Below are positions 1 to 12,183 of a stretch of DNA of 64,000 bases, piece after piece; positions within the stretch are counted from its first letter, which is position 1, and every line of letters begins with the position of its first letter. The notes below the pieces were generated by a model. The model saw only the letters and a list, made by a program, of their open reading frames with translations, searched no databases and was not told the DNA's origin. Source of the DNA: Aulostomus chinensis. Its lineage: Eukaryota > Chordata > Actinopteri > Syngnathiformes > Aulostomidae. The position numbers and the translations under genes are program-made. The stretch lies in assembly GCA_037954235.1 (NCBI GenBank), contig JBBMOA010000019.1:14644305-14708304 (forward strand). Reading direction: 5' to 3'.

Positions 1-464
1 AAACACATTGAGACTACGGAGACTACAGGCTTTATTTTGGAGCGAGTGTTTCTGATACTCGGGTATAGCCGTTTTCTGCTGCAAATAAAACTACTAAGAA
101 TCAGTAAGTGACACAGCCGTTATTGCAGTAAATTGAATCTGGAGATATGGTTTTGTTCTGAGATCTTGCTGCCCTTCCAAGAGTACACATGCAAAGCCAA
201 AGGCAGGGTGACCAGCAACAATGACAACAGAGGGGATGTTATCAGTTCAGATAATCCATGTAAGGGAGGATTTAGGAGAGGTGGGTTGCGAGACAGCATT
301 CAAGAAGCAGGAGTAGACAGACTGAAGCAGCTTAAATGAGGCTCCTTGACTGATGTTGATGTTGTGGAAGGAGATAACCGGGCCAGCAGCTAAAACGAGC
401 TGGCTTGGAACCACTTATCGTTGGCTGATATCGCAGGATTGTGATCTAAACTTGGCTTCATGGT

Positions 465-686
465 AAATGGACTGTATTTATATAGTGTTTTGTTTTGTTT
501 TTTTTACTTTCCCGCTTCTCAAAGCGCTTTACAATGTCATCTCACTCACTGTTCACACACTCACATACTCAACAGGTTCAGTATCTTGCTCAAGGACACT
601 TTGACAGGGTCACTAGGGAAAGCGAGGCTCAAACCAGCGACCCTTCGCTTACTAGACTACCACTCTACCTCTGAGCCACCCCAATG
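465..686 (-). mobile_element. tRNA-derived SINE, tail type 2
   Basis: Read on the minus strand, it has an A-box-like TGGCTCAGAGG, a B-box-like GGTTTGAGCC, and a 3' part with aaagcgctttgag and a terminal gtccatttacca. It is flanked by TTCATGGT at 457-464 and 687-694, an 8-bp target-site duplication. Confidence 0.8.
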
Positions 687-2269
687 TTCATGGTGAATAA
701 GTGCCTGATTTCATCAAGAACCAAGCTACGTTCCTGTGATTGTCCTGCCAACCGCTTCATGTGAATGTATTTAGCCTTGAAACATGGCCTGCGCTCACGT
801 GAGCTGGTGCTACATTTATGGTACTGATGCCGACCACCAAATACCTGGTCATGTGACATCATGAGAGAATGTATGTGTACGTGCTAGAGCAAGCAGGGAA
901 ACATAGCTTTTATTGTGATCTTCTATGCATGAATTATACCTCACTTGTACATCACTTTTGGATAAAAAGCGACTCTCAAATTTTTAAATGAAATGGAACG
1001 CAAGAGAGGCAAAGGAAATTGCCTCAAGATGTCACATAAATGTGTTTTGAGAGCAGCTTTCGTGTTATTGGTCTGAGTCAGTACGGCAGAGGCCTGGCCA
1101 GCTGTTTGAGAAGTGGGTCTTTGTTGGATGTAGAGGAGTGGGAGGAGATGAGCAGAATGTCTTCTGTAACAGTCAGATGCATGACGTCTCCCCTTTCAGC
1201 TGTTACACACCAGATTCCCTGAAAAGATGAGTCTTTTAACCCTGAGTGTTTTAGTAGGACCATACAAAGCGGCAACTGGAGCTACAGTGAAACCTCACTG
1301 AGCTTTTAAACAAGACATTCAGATTGTGTCTTGTTTTGCATCCAGCTCACTGACCTTTTTTTTTTTGCTTGTTCTTTGTGTTTCTCCTCTCCCACCTCTT
1401 TTTGTAAAGGGCAGCACGCATAATCTCAGACACTTAGTGGTGGTTTCTTTTCCCACAAAGAAAGTGATGCTGCCCTCCATTGAGGCAATTGAGAGGCAGG
1501 TTGATGAAAATGTCCCTTGAGATGCTGCACTTGGTGTTTAAGTTATCTGAACCTTGACCCAGTTCGGGCTTTTCAAGTGTCTCCTACAAGAGTTTGAGGT
1601 TTTCTATGTGTATGCGAACAAAGATGCAGGGGAAACTCATTTTGTTTGTCCCAGTTTCTGGAGCTTCCCTAATTAGTGTTGGAAATTAACTCTGCAAAAC
1701 ATGACCTACTAGTCCAGTCAGCAGATGTAGTGTTGGGAGACTGTTTGGCAGGATCAAATTGCTCTACCCCTCCCAACAAGCTTCATAGTAAGCATTATGT
1801 TGAGTTTTGGAACACAAAAGAAATAGAGATCTTAAAATTCAGAGGTTATGTCCTTCAGTTGTTGATGGGCCTCATGGATAGACCCATGGGGGGTCGCTCC
1901 AGCGCTGCCTCCTCATCATAGGTAAGATTGGGCACATTTTTGCATTGTTCTAGGCTCTTCGACTGCGGATGATCCATTGCAATTGGGTCCAATAACTCAG
2001 GCAACGATCCAGCTGGATGTGATTCCCGTTAGGGTGGGAATTGAAAGGTCTGTTTCTTCAAAGGAGTGGTGGGGCCAAAGCAAACCCCTAACTTGAATCC
2101 TCTGTGGTAATCAGTATGACACACTTCTCCTCATAGGCACCAACAACAGTCTCTGTCAAAGCGGGCAAAGTTGAGTGAAGGATAACGTGAAAAAGCTTGA
2201 CGAATTATTAGCTTCTGCTGTCCTTGCCAGATACGTTTCAGTAGGTTTGCTGGATGCTGTCACAATGGG

Positions 2270-2522
2270 CGGCGTGGCTCAGAGTTAGAGTGGCCATCGC
2301 TGATTCGATCCTCACCGCTGGTGACCTTATCGAAGTGTCCTTGAGCAAGATAGTGAAGCCCTAATTGCTCCTGATGAGTAGGTTGGCGCCTTGCATGGCA
2401 GCCTTCACTATCAGTGTGTGTGTGTGTGTGTGTGTGAGAGAATGGGTGAATGAGATGAAACTGTAAAGCGCTTTGAGTGCCGCTAAGGTAGAAAAGCGCT
2501 ATATAAAACTGAGTCCATTTAC
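2270..2522 (+). mobile_element. tRNA-derived SINE, tail type 2
   Basis: The head ggcgtggctcagag and gattcgatcctc (A/B-box-like) are followed by a tail with aaagcgctttgag, agcgctatataaa and gtccatttacca. The target-site duplication CACAATGGG is at 2261-2269 and 2523-2531. A (TG)n of about 22 bp sits inside. Confidence 0.85.
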
Positions 2523-2676
2523 CACAATGGGACCTGCCTTCTAACTCTGCGATGCAGCAATCTGTACTTTTAATCAAAATGTTGCAATAGGTTGTCTGAC
2601 TAGTTGGCTACCGCTTCCAACTCAAAAACGTAGAAGAATATAAACAATATTAACTTGAGGTTCTCTTCTGTCACAG

Positions 2677-2861
2677 ATGGCCATTACACTGGGACTCCTC
2701 CTTCGTATGGGTATGACGCAGACCGTGCAGAGGAGCAGCGAAGGCACCATGACATCCTTCCATACATCGATGACTCGCCATCATCTTCACCGCACCTCAG
2801 CTCCAAGAGCCGCAGCAGTCGTGACACGCTCTCCTCGGGATCTTTGGAATCCTCCAAGTCG
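2677..2861 (+). CDS. bcr: bcr exon 2: Ser-rich linker before DH
   Basis: The acceptor is ttctgtcacag and the donor gtcagt. The exon enters at phase 1 (a G from exon 1 completes GAT) and ends in phase 0. It encodes GTPPSYGYDADRAEEQ and PYIDDSPSSSPHLSS, which recall human BCR exon 2. An ATG right at the exon start is out of frame. Confidence 0.93.
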
Positions 2862-5800
2862 GTCAGTCATCATTCACCGCATCCACCTTTTAGTCATTCT
2901 TCCTTCTAATGATGCAACAGCCATTGTGTAGAAAAACTGTCCTGGTGTGAGATAAAGATTAACACCGTATGACTACACACTTCTAGAGACTCGGGACTTC
3001 ACTTACAATAAAGGCTAATACTTCATTTGACCTCAATACAAAGCAGGAAGTGGGCTAATCTATTCTTACAGCAATCCAGCTTCATCAAAAAGCTTTATAT
3101 TGAGGAGAAATTAAATCTGCCAATTGAAAGGATTGATAAAGGACGATATCGCCTGACTCAGCCTCGGAGGCAGTCATCCGATGAAGAAAGTCATCCCTCT
3201 TAAGAGTCTTTACTCAACCAGGGCAAAAGGCAGAATTACCTATCGCCTCCATCACCCCCATCGCTTCCCTCATCCTCTTACCCTCCCTCTGTCTCGTCTG
3301 TTGGGACAAAACTGGTCATCTATGGCGTCTGGTGGTCTTTAGAGGTTAACGTGGAGAGGGTACACACATGCAGGCAGAGTCAGCAAACATGCAAATGGTC
3401 ACAGATGCTGCAAATGAGTCCTTTTTATGTTTATTTTTATATTAATTTCTTATTCAAAGTAATCTGCCAGGCGACAACACCCGAGGATTTGTAGCCAGTT
3501 GACAAACATGCAATAGCCATGGCGTCCATTAGGATAGAGAGGGGCTATCATGGGAGAATGTAATAGGCTACTACTGATGCTCTCCAGTGTGCCCTTGGAG
3601 GAAGTAATCGCATCAGTGGTCATGAAGCAATATCAGCGACCCCCCCCCCCCCCCCCCCAGCCTTTCCTGACTGTCTGAGCTGGCCAGCGAGTGCTTGTCA
3701 ATCTGATTGATGGCTCGGATCTGCCAATAAATGATGAGTCCCCTGACTGCATCCAACCTTTGACCCATGAGTTTGGTACTCTCGTTTTCATTTATACATG
3801 TACGTGTGTGTGTGTGTGTGTCTGCAGTTAAGCATACACACTCTCTATTTGGTCTCAGAGCTGACTGAGCAGAAGAAATTTGTGGATGGTTAGGTAAATA
3901 TATTATGCAGCCATTCAACAATTATACAGCAACAGATTCAAAATAAGCCAGAGGAGCTGTCAGTAAGTGTCATAAAAATGGAGTTACCGTCATCCTTGAT
4001 TTGCCCTTGGACAGCCCCTTCTCCATCCCCCCAACCTCAAACATCTGATGAGTCAGAGTCCATATCAGCTCTGATTGGCTCTGTGGGTGCTGGGGGGGGG
4101 GGGGGGGTTGTGATGTCACTGTGATGAGTCATCAGCATCAGAAATACTGCTGATTTAATTTCAACATGCTTTCTCATAATCTGACTCCTGCCTGCACTTA
4201 AGAGGAAAAAGAGAAGGGTCACTGATAGGAAGTCAGCTGATTAAGAAGGGTAGCAACTGGACAGCCAGCAGAGTCCAGTGCCCCACCTACCCCTACCCCT
4301 ACCCCCCGTGCAGAAAACCATGCTGAATTCAGTTATTACTCCCATCTAAGTTATGTCTTCATCCTGCGTCGTTTGGTAGGTTTTGCAATTACTATCAGCC
4401 TTTTTTTCACTGAGCCCTGCAGAGGGGTGTAGCTCGGGGCGAGGAAGAAACCATTAAAAGTCAAGGCTGATCCATTTACCATATGAAACCCCAGCTGACA
4501 GTCGAAGGGTGGCATGCAGTAAAGGTCCTTGACAGGATTCAAACCTTGCAGCTCCTGATTTAATTGCGCTGGTCAGTGGAAACCCTGTGAATTTGTCTTA
4601 AATCATCAACTCTTTCCTCTGCTCCAACTGTATTCCCACTCCTTACATTCTTGGCCCCCTCGTCTTGTCTAACATCACGCACCCAAGACCATGACTTGAA
4701 GCAAAGTTAATTTATTTTTGCTATTTAGCAGTGACGCTTTAATGAGCCAACTTCAGTGGATCTAGATCCTCATTGAAAGGTTTTATATTTTCCATGAGTG
4801 CACACAAAGGTGAACATGATATAAATTTTGTCATCGAGGGTGTGTAATTTGTTGAGCAAGGCAAGGGGCAGCAACTGCCCGTACGCTTGAAGATGTATTA
4901 ATGAGTGAATGAATATATACAGACGCTGTTGAATATGTTTCAAAACCCACAAGCGTGTCAATCATCAGAGAAGCTGTTTAAGGTAGATTTCTGCCTGGGG
5001 GCTTCTTTTTAAACTGTTCACATACAATTACCATCACATTGGATCTGTCTTCAGACCTGTGGGGTTTTTTTTATGTCTGATCATTTCTAGACTGTGAATT
5101 ACACACCGATCCTCTGAACTCGTGGTGAATGTCAACCCTTGAAAGTATAAATGTTGAAGGCGTAATGGACATCATTTACTCCTCCTGGTCAATAGGTGTC
5201 ACCATCACTTGCTGCACTAATCTCATCTATTGGTTACCAGGTTGACACAGCTAAAACAGATGATTCATGTCTATCTTTTGGATTTTGCAATGCATTTGGT
5301 GATGATGTCATACACTGACTATAACAACATGAAGCTGTGAGAGGATAAAGTTGCTAACTTGAGCAACTGCGAATGTTAGTTAGCCAACGTTAGCTTAAGT
5401 GTCCAGCAGAACAGTGGTGACCTCAGCTTGGCTTTTCAGCCCCTTTTGGTCTCTCAGCTTAGACCATCGTAGAAATGCTGAACCAGTGTTGACCCTCGTC
5501 TCGCTCCTTTGTTGGTCCGACAGTATTTGAGACGGATAATGAATGAACACTAGTGTTTCTCAGCCATTTCTCTGGTTAACCCAACACCTGGCAGCCCCTG
5601 AGCTCCTGAGGTTGGTGACGACACAGAGACATGTTTTTCTTCAAATTGTTGCCTATGCAATCTTCGTTCCCATTCACAGGAACTACCATGGAGCCTTAAG
5701 GTGTCAAATGAGAGACAATTTTTTTCAGTGGGAAAATAATGAAAATATTCATTTTGATGCTATGTGGAACCTTAAATTAAAAAAAAGTTAATAACTAAAT

Positions 5801-6671
5801 TGAGGAAACAAATTACACTGTATGTCATGGCCTCAAATAAGTAAATTGAAGTAACAAGTTAGTTCCTGTGACTTCAAATAACCCAACTGAGTAAACAAAA
5901 TGGATTTCATGGCCTTGCAAATTTTAAGTAAAAATTCTCTATGGCCGTGCAGGGACTCCATAGTCTACAGTTGTTTCGCGTCCACATCTGTTTTGGGGTA
6001 AAAAAGGAATTAAAGAACATTGTATCTCTGATTACAGGAACATTCACTGCCTGTAGGGCTTGTTTTCCTGCAATAATATTACAGTCATAGTTTGATACAG
6101 CGTTGCACTGTTCTTACCCAGAATACACTGGCAAACAGCAACGTTAAATTAACCAGAAGAAATGCTGCATTTCAGCAAGTGCATGATGGTTCTGAGATAG
6201 CGCCATTACACAGGCACATGGAGATAGGAAGCAATGTTATTAGGCATCTGGCACGGCGAGGAATGGCAGAGCAGGATCCTAAACAGATTACAAGAAATGA
6301 AAATTTAGAGGGGTTAATAAAGTGTGGAACAGGGCGTGTGTTATACTTTTGAGTGTCTTGAGTGTATATATGAGCTGACTGCTCTCCTGTAAGAGGGACA
6401 GCGATGGAGAGAAATGTTATTACTCTGTCTATCTGCGTCTCCTGAGCTACACGCTTGTCAAATAAAAACTGTATGTATTGATTGCACTGCATCTCCCATG
6501 AACACTATCAGTGCATAAACACATCACAAGCAAATAATAATTCCTAAATCATGTTAGGTAGAGCCAACACTGAGGGGTGTGAGCTGAAAGAAAATGGGTG
6601 GTTTAAAGGTAAAATGTTAGCTTAATGGACAAGATAGACATAGATACAAAAAACTAAATATACCCCAATCT

Positions 6672-6749
<78 letters not shown>

Positions 6750-9700
6750 TCCTTATATTTTATTCTTGAGTTTTTTGATGACCAGAAATGTAGCCAGACA
6801 CCCCTTTAGTCTGAACCCAGAGATGGGCTCATTAGCTGCTCTGGTCGATGAATAAAAGATGATATGTCTGGAGATGTGGTGTATCCTAGGGGAGGTGTCT
6901 GGGGTCTGAAACGATGAATAAACACTTTATGGCTCCCGCCTGTGTTAGTTCAGTAACCCAATGGCTGGAGTTTGCCTCCCTCTGATGTTCCTTGAATGTT
7001 CTTGTTGCTTCAAATGGAGCCTCGTGTTCTTTTACCAGTGGGCACACAAGACTGTGAGGGTAATTTCACATAGGTCATGCTGGTAATGTAGTTCAGCAAG
7101 GCTTTACCTTCATTTGTCATGAATTCACAAACATTCAGGGGACTTTATTGCCACCTCAGACTTTCCCTTAGTATAGACAAACAGATGTAAAGCCCCTATA
7201 AGGCAGTAAACTTTTAGGAGCAAGTTGTTTCCAAGGAAAGGGTTTTAGCTGCTTTGCGCTACTTTAGTTGAGTCTGTACGTAATGGGTGATTAGAGTGAG
7301 GGTGTTGTTGTACAGGACCTGTATCTGCACAACTCTGTCTGTGTGATGCATAATACATGTCAATAAGAATCCATCCCTTTACCTTTCATTTAAAGGACCA
7401 TATGCATAATTGAGATTTAAGGGGACTAAGAAAGGAATGCAATATTCACAAATATGTTTTCATTAGTGGTTAAATCTCTGAATTTGTTAGCTTCGAATGA
7501 ACCTTTCATATCCACATGGACTCACAGACTGTCCTCTTGGTTATCCTGACATGGATTTTGGGCATTGCTGCACCAAGACACACTCATTTAGAGAAACACA
7601 CACATTTCATTGTGTCACTGACGTTTGTAAAGACAGGTAACGTTCCCATGATAAGTGTATTTTGTCTTTTCAAGTACTCAAAAGCATTTGTCATGTGTCC
7701 TGCATCACTTTTTGTGACTCCAGAATGCAGAAAGAGAAATCTACATCTATTTAGTTTGAAGCTAATGGTGACTGATCGGGGCGGCACGGTGGTGCAGTGG
7801 TCAGCACTGTTGCCTCACAGCAAGAAGGTTCCGGGTTTGAGTCCTGGCACGGGGTCTTTCTGTGTGAGTCTCCATGTTCTCCCTGTTCCTGTGTGGGTTC
7901 TCTCTGGTACTCCAGCTTCCTCCCACAGTCCAAAGACATCAAGAGAGGACGAGGCTGATTGATACTCTAAATCAGGGGTCCCCAAACTTTTTTCTGTGAG
8001 GGACACATGACTTTTCCCTTCTCTAATGGGGGGCCAGGGTCAGTTTGTAACAGAAAAAGTGTGACGATCGCAGGGGCGCCTAAACGTAAAAATGCATTGT
8101 TTTCCAGAAAGCCACACAACTAAATAACCCTCTCTGGGTTCGGGTCTAGGATTTTTCTCTGGGGGTTGCATGATAGGGGCACAGCCTGCAGAAGGGTGGA
8201 AGAGAATGTCACGTTCTATGCGTGTATGAAATAGTTACTAACTGACTGTGTATTCACACCAAACGGCAATGCGAATTTTCGCGTCGCTTTATTCACGAAT
8301 GACGTGAATATAAACATGTTGATCCAGCGATCAAATTCGCACGAATAAAGCGACGTGAAAATTCGCGGCGCGTTTGGTGTGAACACACCTTAATAGTTGA
8401 TCATGAAAATAGTTCATAGCCAGCTATCAATTTTATTATCAAATACAAATACACATACATGGGAAAAACAATCAAAATGCGTCTCTGGTATTGTCTCTGG
8501 TATTGTTCCCCAAACCGGGCCGGATACGGACCACTGCTCTAAATTGACCGTAGGTGTGACTGTGAGTGTGAATGGTTGTCTGTCTCTATGTGTTGGCCCT
8601 GATGGACTGGTGACCTGTCCAGGGTGAACCCCGCCTCTCACCTGAAGGCTACTGGGATAGGCTCCACCCCCCACCCCCCACCCCCCCGCAACCCTTAACA
8701 GGATAAGAGGTAGAAAATGGATGAATGGATAGAGTGATGGATGGATGGGTGACTGATGGCAAACAGCAGCAAAACTACCACAAAAAAAAACCCCTTGCCC
8801 ATTTACAAACTATCAAGCACATTATCCGGTCTAATGCAGGCCATGTTTACCAAGTCGTGGGCTTAATTATCCATAAACACTTTGATGTGAGCTAAAACCA
8901 AACAAACTAAAACACGTTTGTTGGTTCAGCTGAATGCACCAGCTGGTCACACTCTGCGCTACCGTGAATGAGCACCAAACAGGAAGGGTTATAGTTGGTT
9001 TTTAACTCAAATCAAAGTGTTTGTGGATTACTGAGCACACAGCTGAATAAATATAATGTGGATCATATCCGATGAAGCTCTTGAGAGTTTGCAAATGAAA
9101 CATTTTTTCAACAGTTTTGCCGTCACTAGCTGTCAGGTTCCAGTAGCTTCAGGCTAAATATACGTGGTTTAATATTTCTTCATTCTGGAGTCAATAAAAA
9201 GTGATGCAGAAGGAGAAAAAAAATGTCTTTCTGAGCTCCAGATACCTTTTTAGGTGAAGTATCGCTTCAGTTCACCCTTATTGTGAAGTGTTACCCAAAA
9301 ACTTTCTTTAAAGTTTAATTACCTTAAACTAAGAATTTGTTAGTTCAGAATGAGTCTTTCATATAAACAAGACTTTCTGGAATTTATCCTGACAACTAGA
9401 TGGATTTTCTGCATCTCTGTTTCAACACACACTAGCAATCGCAAGTACACACACACACACACGCACGCACGCACACACACACACACACACACATTTTACT
9501 GTTTCCCAGTGGTCCGTGAAGGCAGGTTACTTCAGTATGGCAGGCTGGTTCACCTGAAGTCACGGCAACAAACCCTGGTTTTACATTTCTCCTGATCACT
9601 TTACAATCCTCATCCATGGAGTCTTGACCTCCTGTCTCCTTGTTCACACCTGCAGCTCATATGGCTGCTGGGTAAATAAATATTATAACATCAGTGGGTA

Positions 9701-9918
9701 CTGGATGTTCTTGATAAGTGTTTAGAGGATGGACAAATTCTGTCCATCCTCTTTCTCCTCTCTTTGTCATCCGTCTGGTTCTGCTCTCCGTGTCATTGTT
9801 TTCATCCTCTCTCACCTTCCCTCTTTCTTTCCCTCTCTCTTTTCACCTCCTCGAAGCCTGAAGGAACAGGATGCATCCACATCCCAAACCAGTGTGTGAA
9901 CACTCAACACTTTTGCAT

Positions 9919-10001
<83 letters not shown>

Positions 10002-10475
10002 TATTTTTACACCAACCTTTCTCCCCAGGGATACCCTGCCTGTTTGAGTTATTTCAGAGTTCATGGTTAAACAAGACAGCCCGGGGATTCTCTCTGTTTT
10101 CTTTCACGCTCGCACTCCTCAGTGAGCTTAAACTGGACTGGGGGGGCTTAGTGGGTTGCGGGGGATACAACCAGGGAGGATTTCTCAAAGATGTGTTGAT
10201 GTTTGACTTTCTAAACCTCCTCGCAGATCCTTTAACCAGCTGACACTGAACGTTCAATACTTCAGATAGACAAAAAAAGGAAAGACAGGCATTCGTGGAT
10301 TTATCTTTGAGCATTATTTTTATGTTATTGCTCTTGATTTATAAAAATGTCATGATTGTTTACAGACGGAATGTGACTTGGAAAAAGGTCTGGAGATGAG
10401 GAAGTGGGTCCTGTCTGGGATTTTGGCCAGCGAGGAAACATATCTAAGTCACCTGGAGGCACTGCTTCTGGTGAG

Positions 10476-10551
<76 letters not shown>

Positions 10552-12085
10552 AACACCTACCTTTCATAACCCCTTTTGAAGAACCACCTGTCTAACATGG
10601 CGATACAAAACTCGAACCAAGATTGATGCAGTGTCTCTATTGACGCTATGGTATTTTCCCATGATATTGAGTCAGGTATACAAGAGATGCACAATTTCAA
10701 ACGGCTCCTGTACAACAGGATGCAATTACATTAAATATACTTAAGCTATCAGGCCAGAAAGAAAAATAAATCCTCTGATTCTGGTGGATCAGGTTGGTGG
10801 TGCTCATTGAGTTTTGATGGAATCACCCAGCTTCACCATGCTGGAGGAAACCTGAGACCAGACGTCTCTGAACACTGCAGACTTTAGCAGTCAGATTTCT
10901 CACACAATCACATTTTCTGCATTTTAATAAGCAGTTGTGGAGCTAATGTTTTATTCTTAGTGATCTTACAGTCCAGCCAGCACCAGAACTCACTTCAATA
11001 CTAGGAAGATGCTCCACTCGGTGCTGGATAAAAGTTCAGTTTCAATTGGAAATGAAAACTCGGGTCACAAGATGTCTCAGCCTGCATGTGCTTTACAGGT
11101 AGAAATCGCTATTTTTGTGTCAGTAAATCAAACTTTTTTCTGCCTTCTTTTCCATCCATCGCAGCCCATGAAGCCCTTGAAGGCTGCAGCTACGACATCC
11201 CAGCCTGTCCTCACTGTGGCCCAGATTGAAACCATCTTCTTCAAAGTGCCTGAGCTCTATGAGATCCACAAGGAGTTCTATGATGGACTTTTGCCCCGAG
11301 TCCAACAGTGGAGCCACCACCAGAGAGTTGGAGATCTTTTCCAGAAACTGGTGAGCAAAAAGAAAAAAAAAAGTACAGGAGTTTGGGCTGGTTTTTACTG
11401 CCTGGTCTGCACTTTTTCACTGTTCAAACATTATTTATTCTTTTAACATAAGAAAAGGTTTTTTAATTTAAATTTGTTTCTGTTTTTAAGAGGGGGGGGG
11501 GGGGTTCTTAGTCCTGTCCTGCGTGTAAGCAGAACCACTGTAGCCAACTGTAAGCTGTTACTCGCTGTAATATTGTATTTTGGATTTTGATGCTTTCAAA
11601 AGCAGAATCCCTCTGAACTCCATAATATAGATTTGTTGTCATCATTCTCTTCATCATTTTGAATTTGTTTTCATAGATTTTTCCCTTAACAACTGCAACT
11701 GCTCACCCCCCCCACACACACACACACTCACACACACCCCCGCAGCAGTTCCCGCCAAGGATGTCGGGGCCAAATGTACACGGTCTCCTTAATTATTTTC
11801 ACAATGGGTCAATTAACCCACAATGAATCAGTTGTTAATTCTCTCCAAAAATGCTGCTCTTCACTCAATGCCCCCCCTCCCTCTCCCTCCCCCTCTCTCT
11901 GTCTCTCACCCTCAGACTCTCATGCTCGAGCACACATACGTGTTTACAGATGCACGCACACACACAGGGAGGTGCAGCCGTGTTTCACAATGCCGCCTTT
12001 CTGCCTCAGGCAGCTGAGGCCATCACTGCTCTGTGGGCTTTGTGTCTCGAAGAAGCTGCTATAAATAGGAGCCTCTCTCTCTCTT

Positions 12086-12183
<98 letters not shown>

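Larger units (their letters stand above)
1..2676. other. bcr intron 1, 3' part
   Basis: No conserved coding segment is visible. The stretch holds two tRNA-head SINEs in opposite orientation (465-686 minus, 2270-2522 plus) and otherwise unstructured intronic DNA. bcr exon 1 is not here. Confidence 0.75.
7777..8747 (+). mobile_element. tRNA-derived SINE (head 1, tail 1) interrupted by a hAT element
   Basis: Head ggcggcacggtggtgcagtg carries an A-box-like TGGTGCAGTGG, followed by a B-box-like gggtttgagtcc. The tail has gactggtgacctgtccaggg, gggataggctcc and (GGAT)n. The 10-bp target-site duplication GGTGACTGAT is at 7767-7776 and 8748-8757. Without the nested hAT the SINE is about 400 bp. Confidence 0.88.
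7440..9430. mobile_element. Foldback/MITE-like element, copy 1, with nested insertions
   Basis: The left part has ccagaatgcagaaag...agctaatgg and the right part has the inverse (aggctaaatatacgtgg...ttcattctggagtc, then gtgaagtatcgctt). Interior blocks (ttgtggattactga...acagctgaataaa) recur in copies at 28330-28985 and 31660-32400. The outer ends share gaatttgttag...gaatga...ctttcatat (near 7478 and 9335). A SINE at 7777-8747 interrupts it. Boundaries are approximate, and the family name is unknown to me. Confidence 0.6.
2862..10365. other. bcr intron 2
   Basis: Large intron with a C18 run near 3641-3658, a G-run near 4091-4107, a diverged repeat patch at 5795-5940, (TG)n at 6674-6747, a four-level nest of mobile elements at about 7440-9430, CA/CT arrays at 9447-9493 and 9919-10002, and otherwise unremarkable sequence. 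No exon was recognised. Confidence 0.7.

Noticed and set aside
2677..2931. ATG-started frame at the bcr exon 2 border
   Set aside because: It is out of frame with the BCR protein. The correct frame reads through the splice as D-G-H-Y-T-G and aligns with BCR.
7770..7850. tRNA gene from the A/B-box-like motifs
   Set aside because: The sequence does not fold as a cloverleaf by eye, is followed by a SINE tail and has target-site duplications; several copies exist in the window.
10378..10569. ORFs made of His-Thr or Cys-Val dipeptide runs here and at other CA/GT arrays
   Set aside because: These are translations of dinucleotide microsatellites, not proteins.
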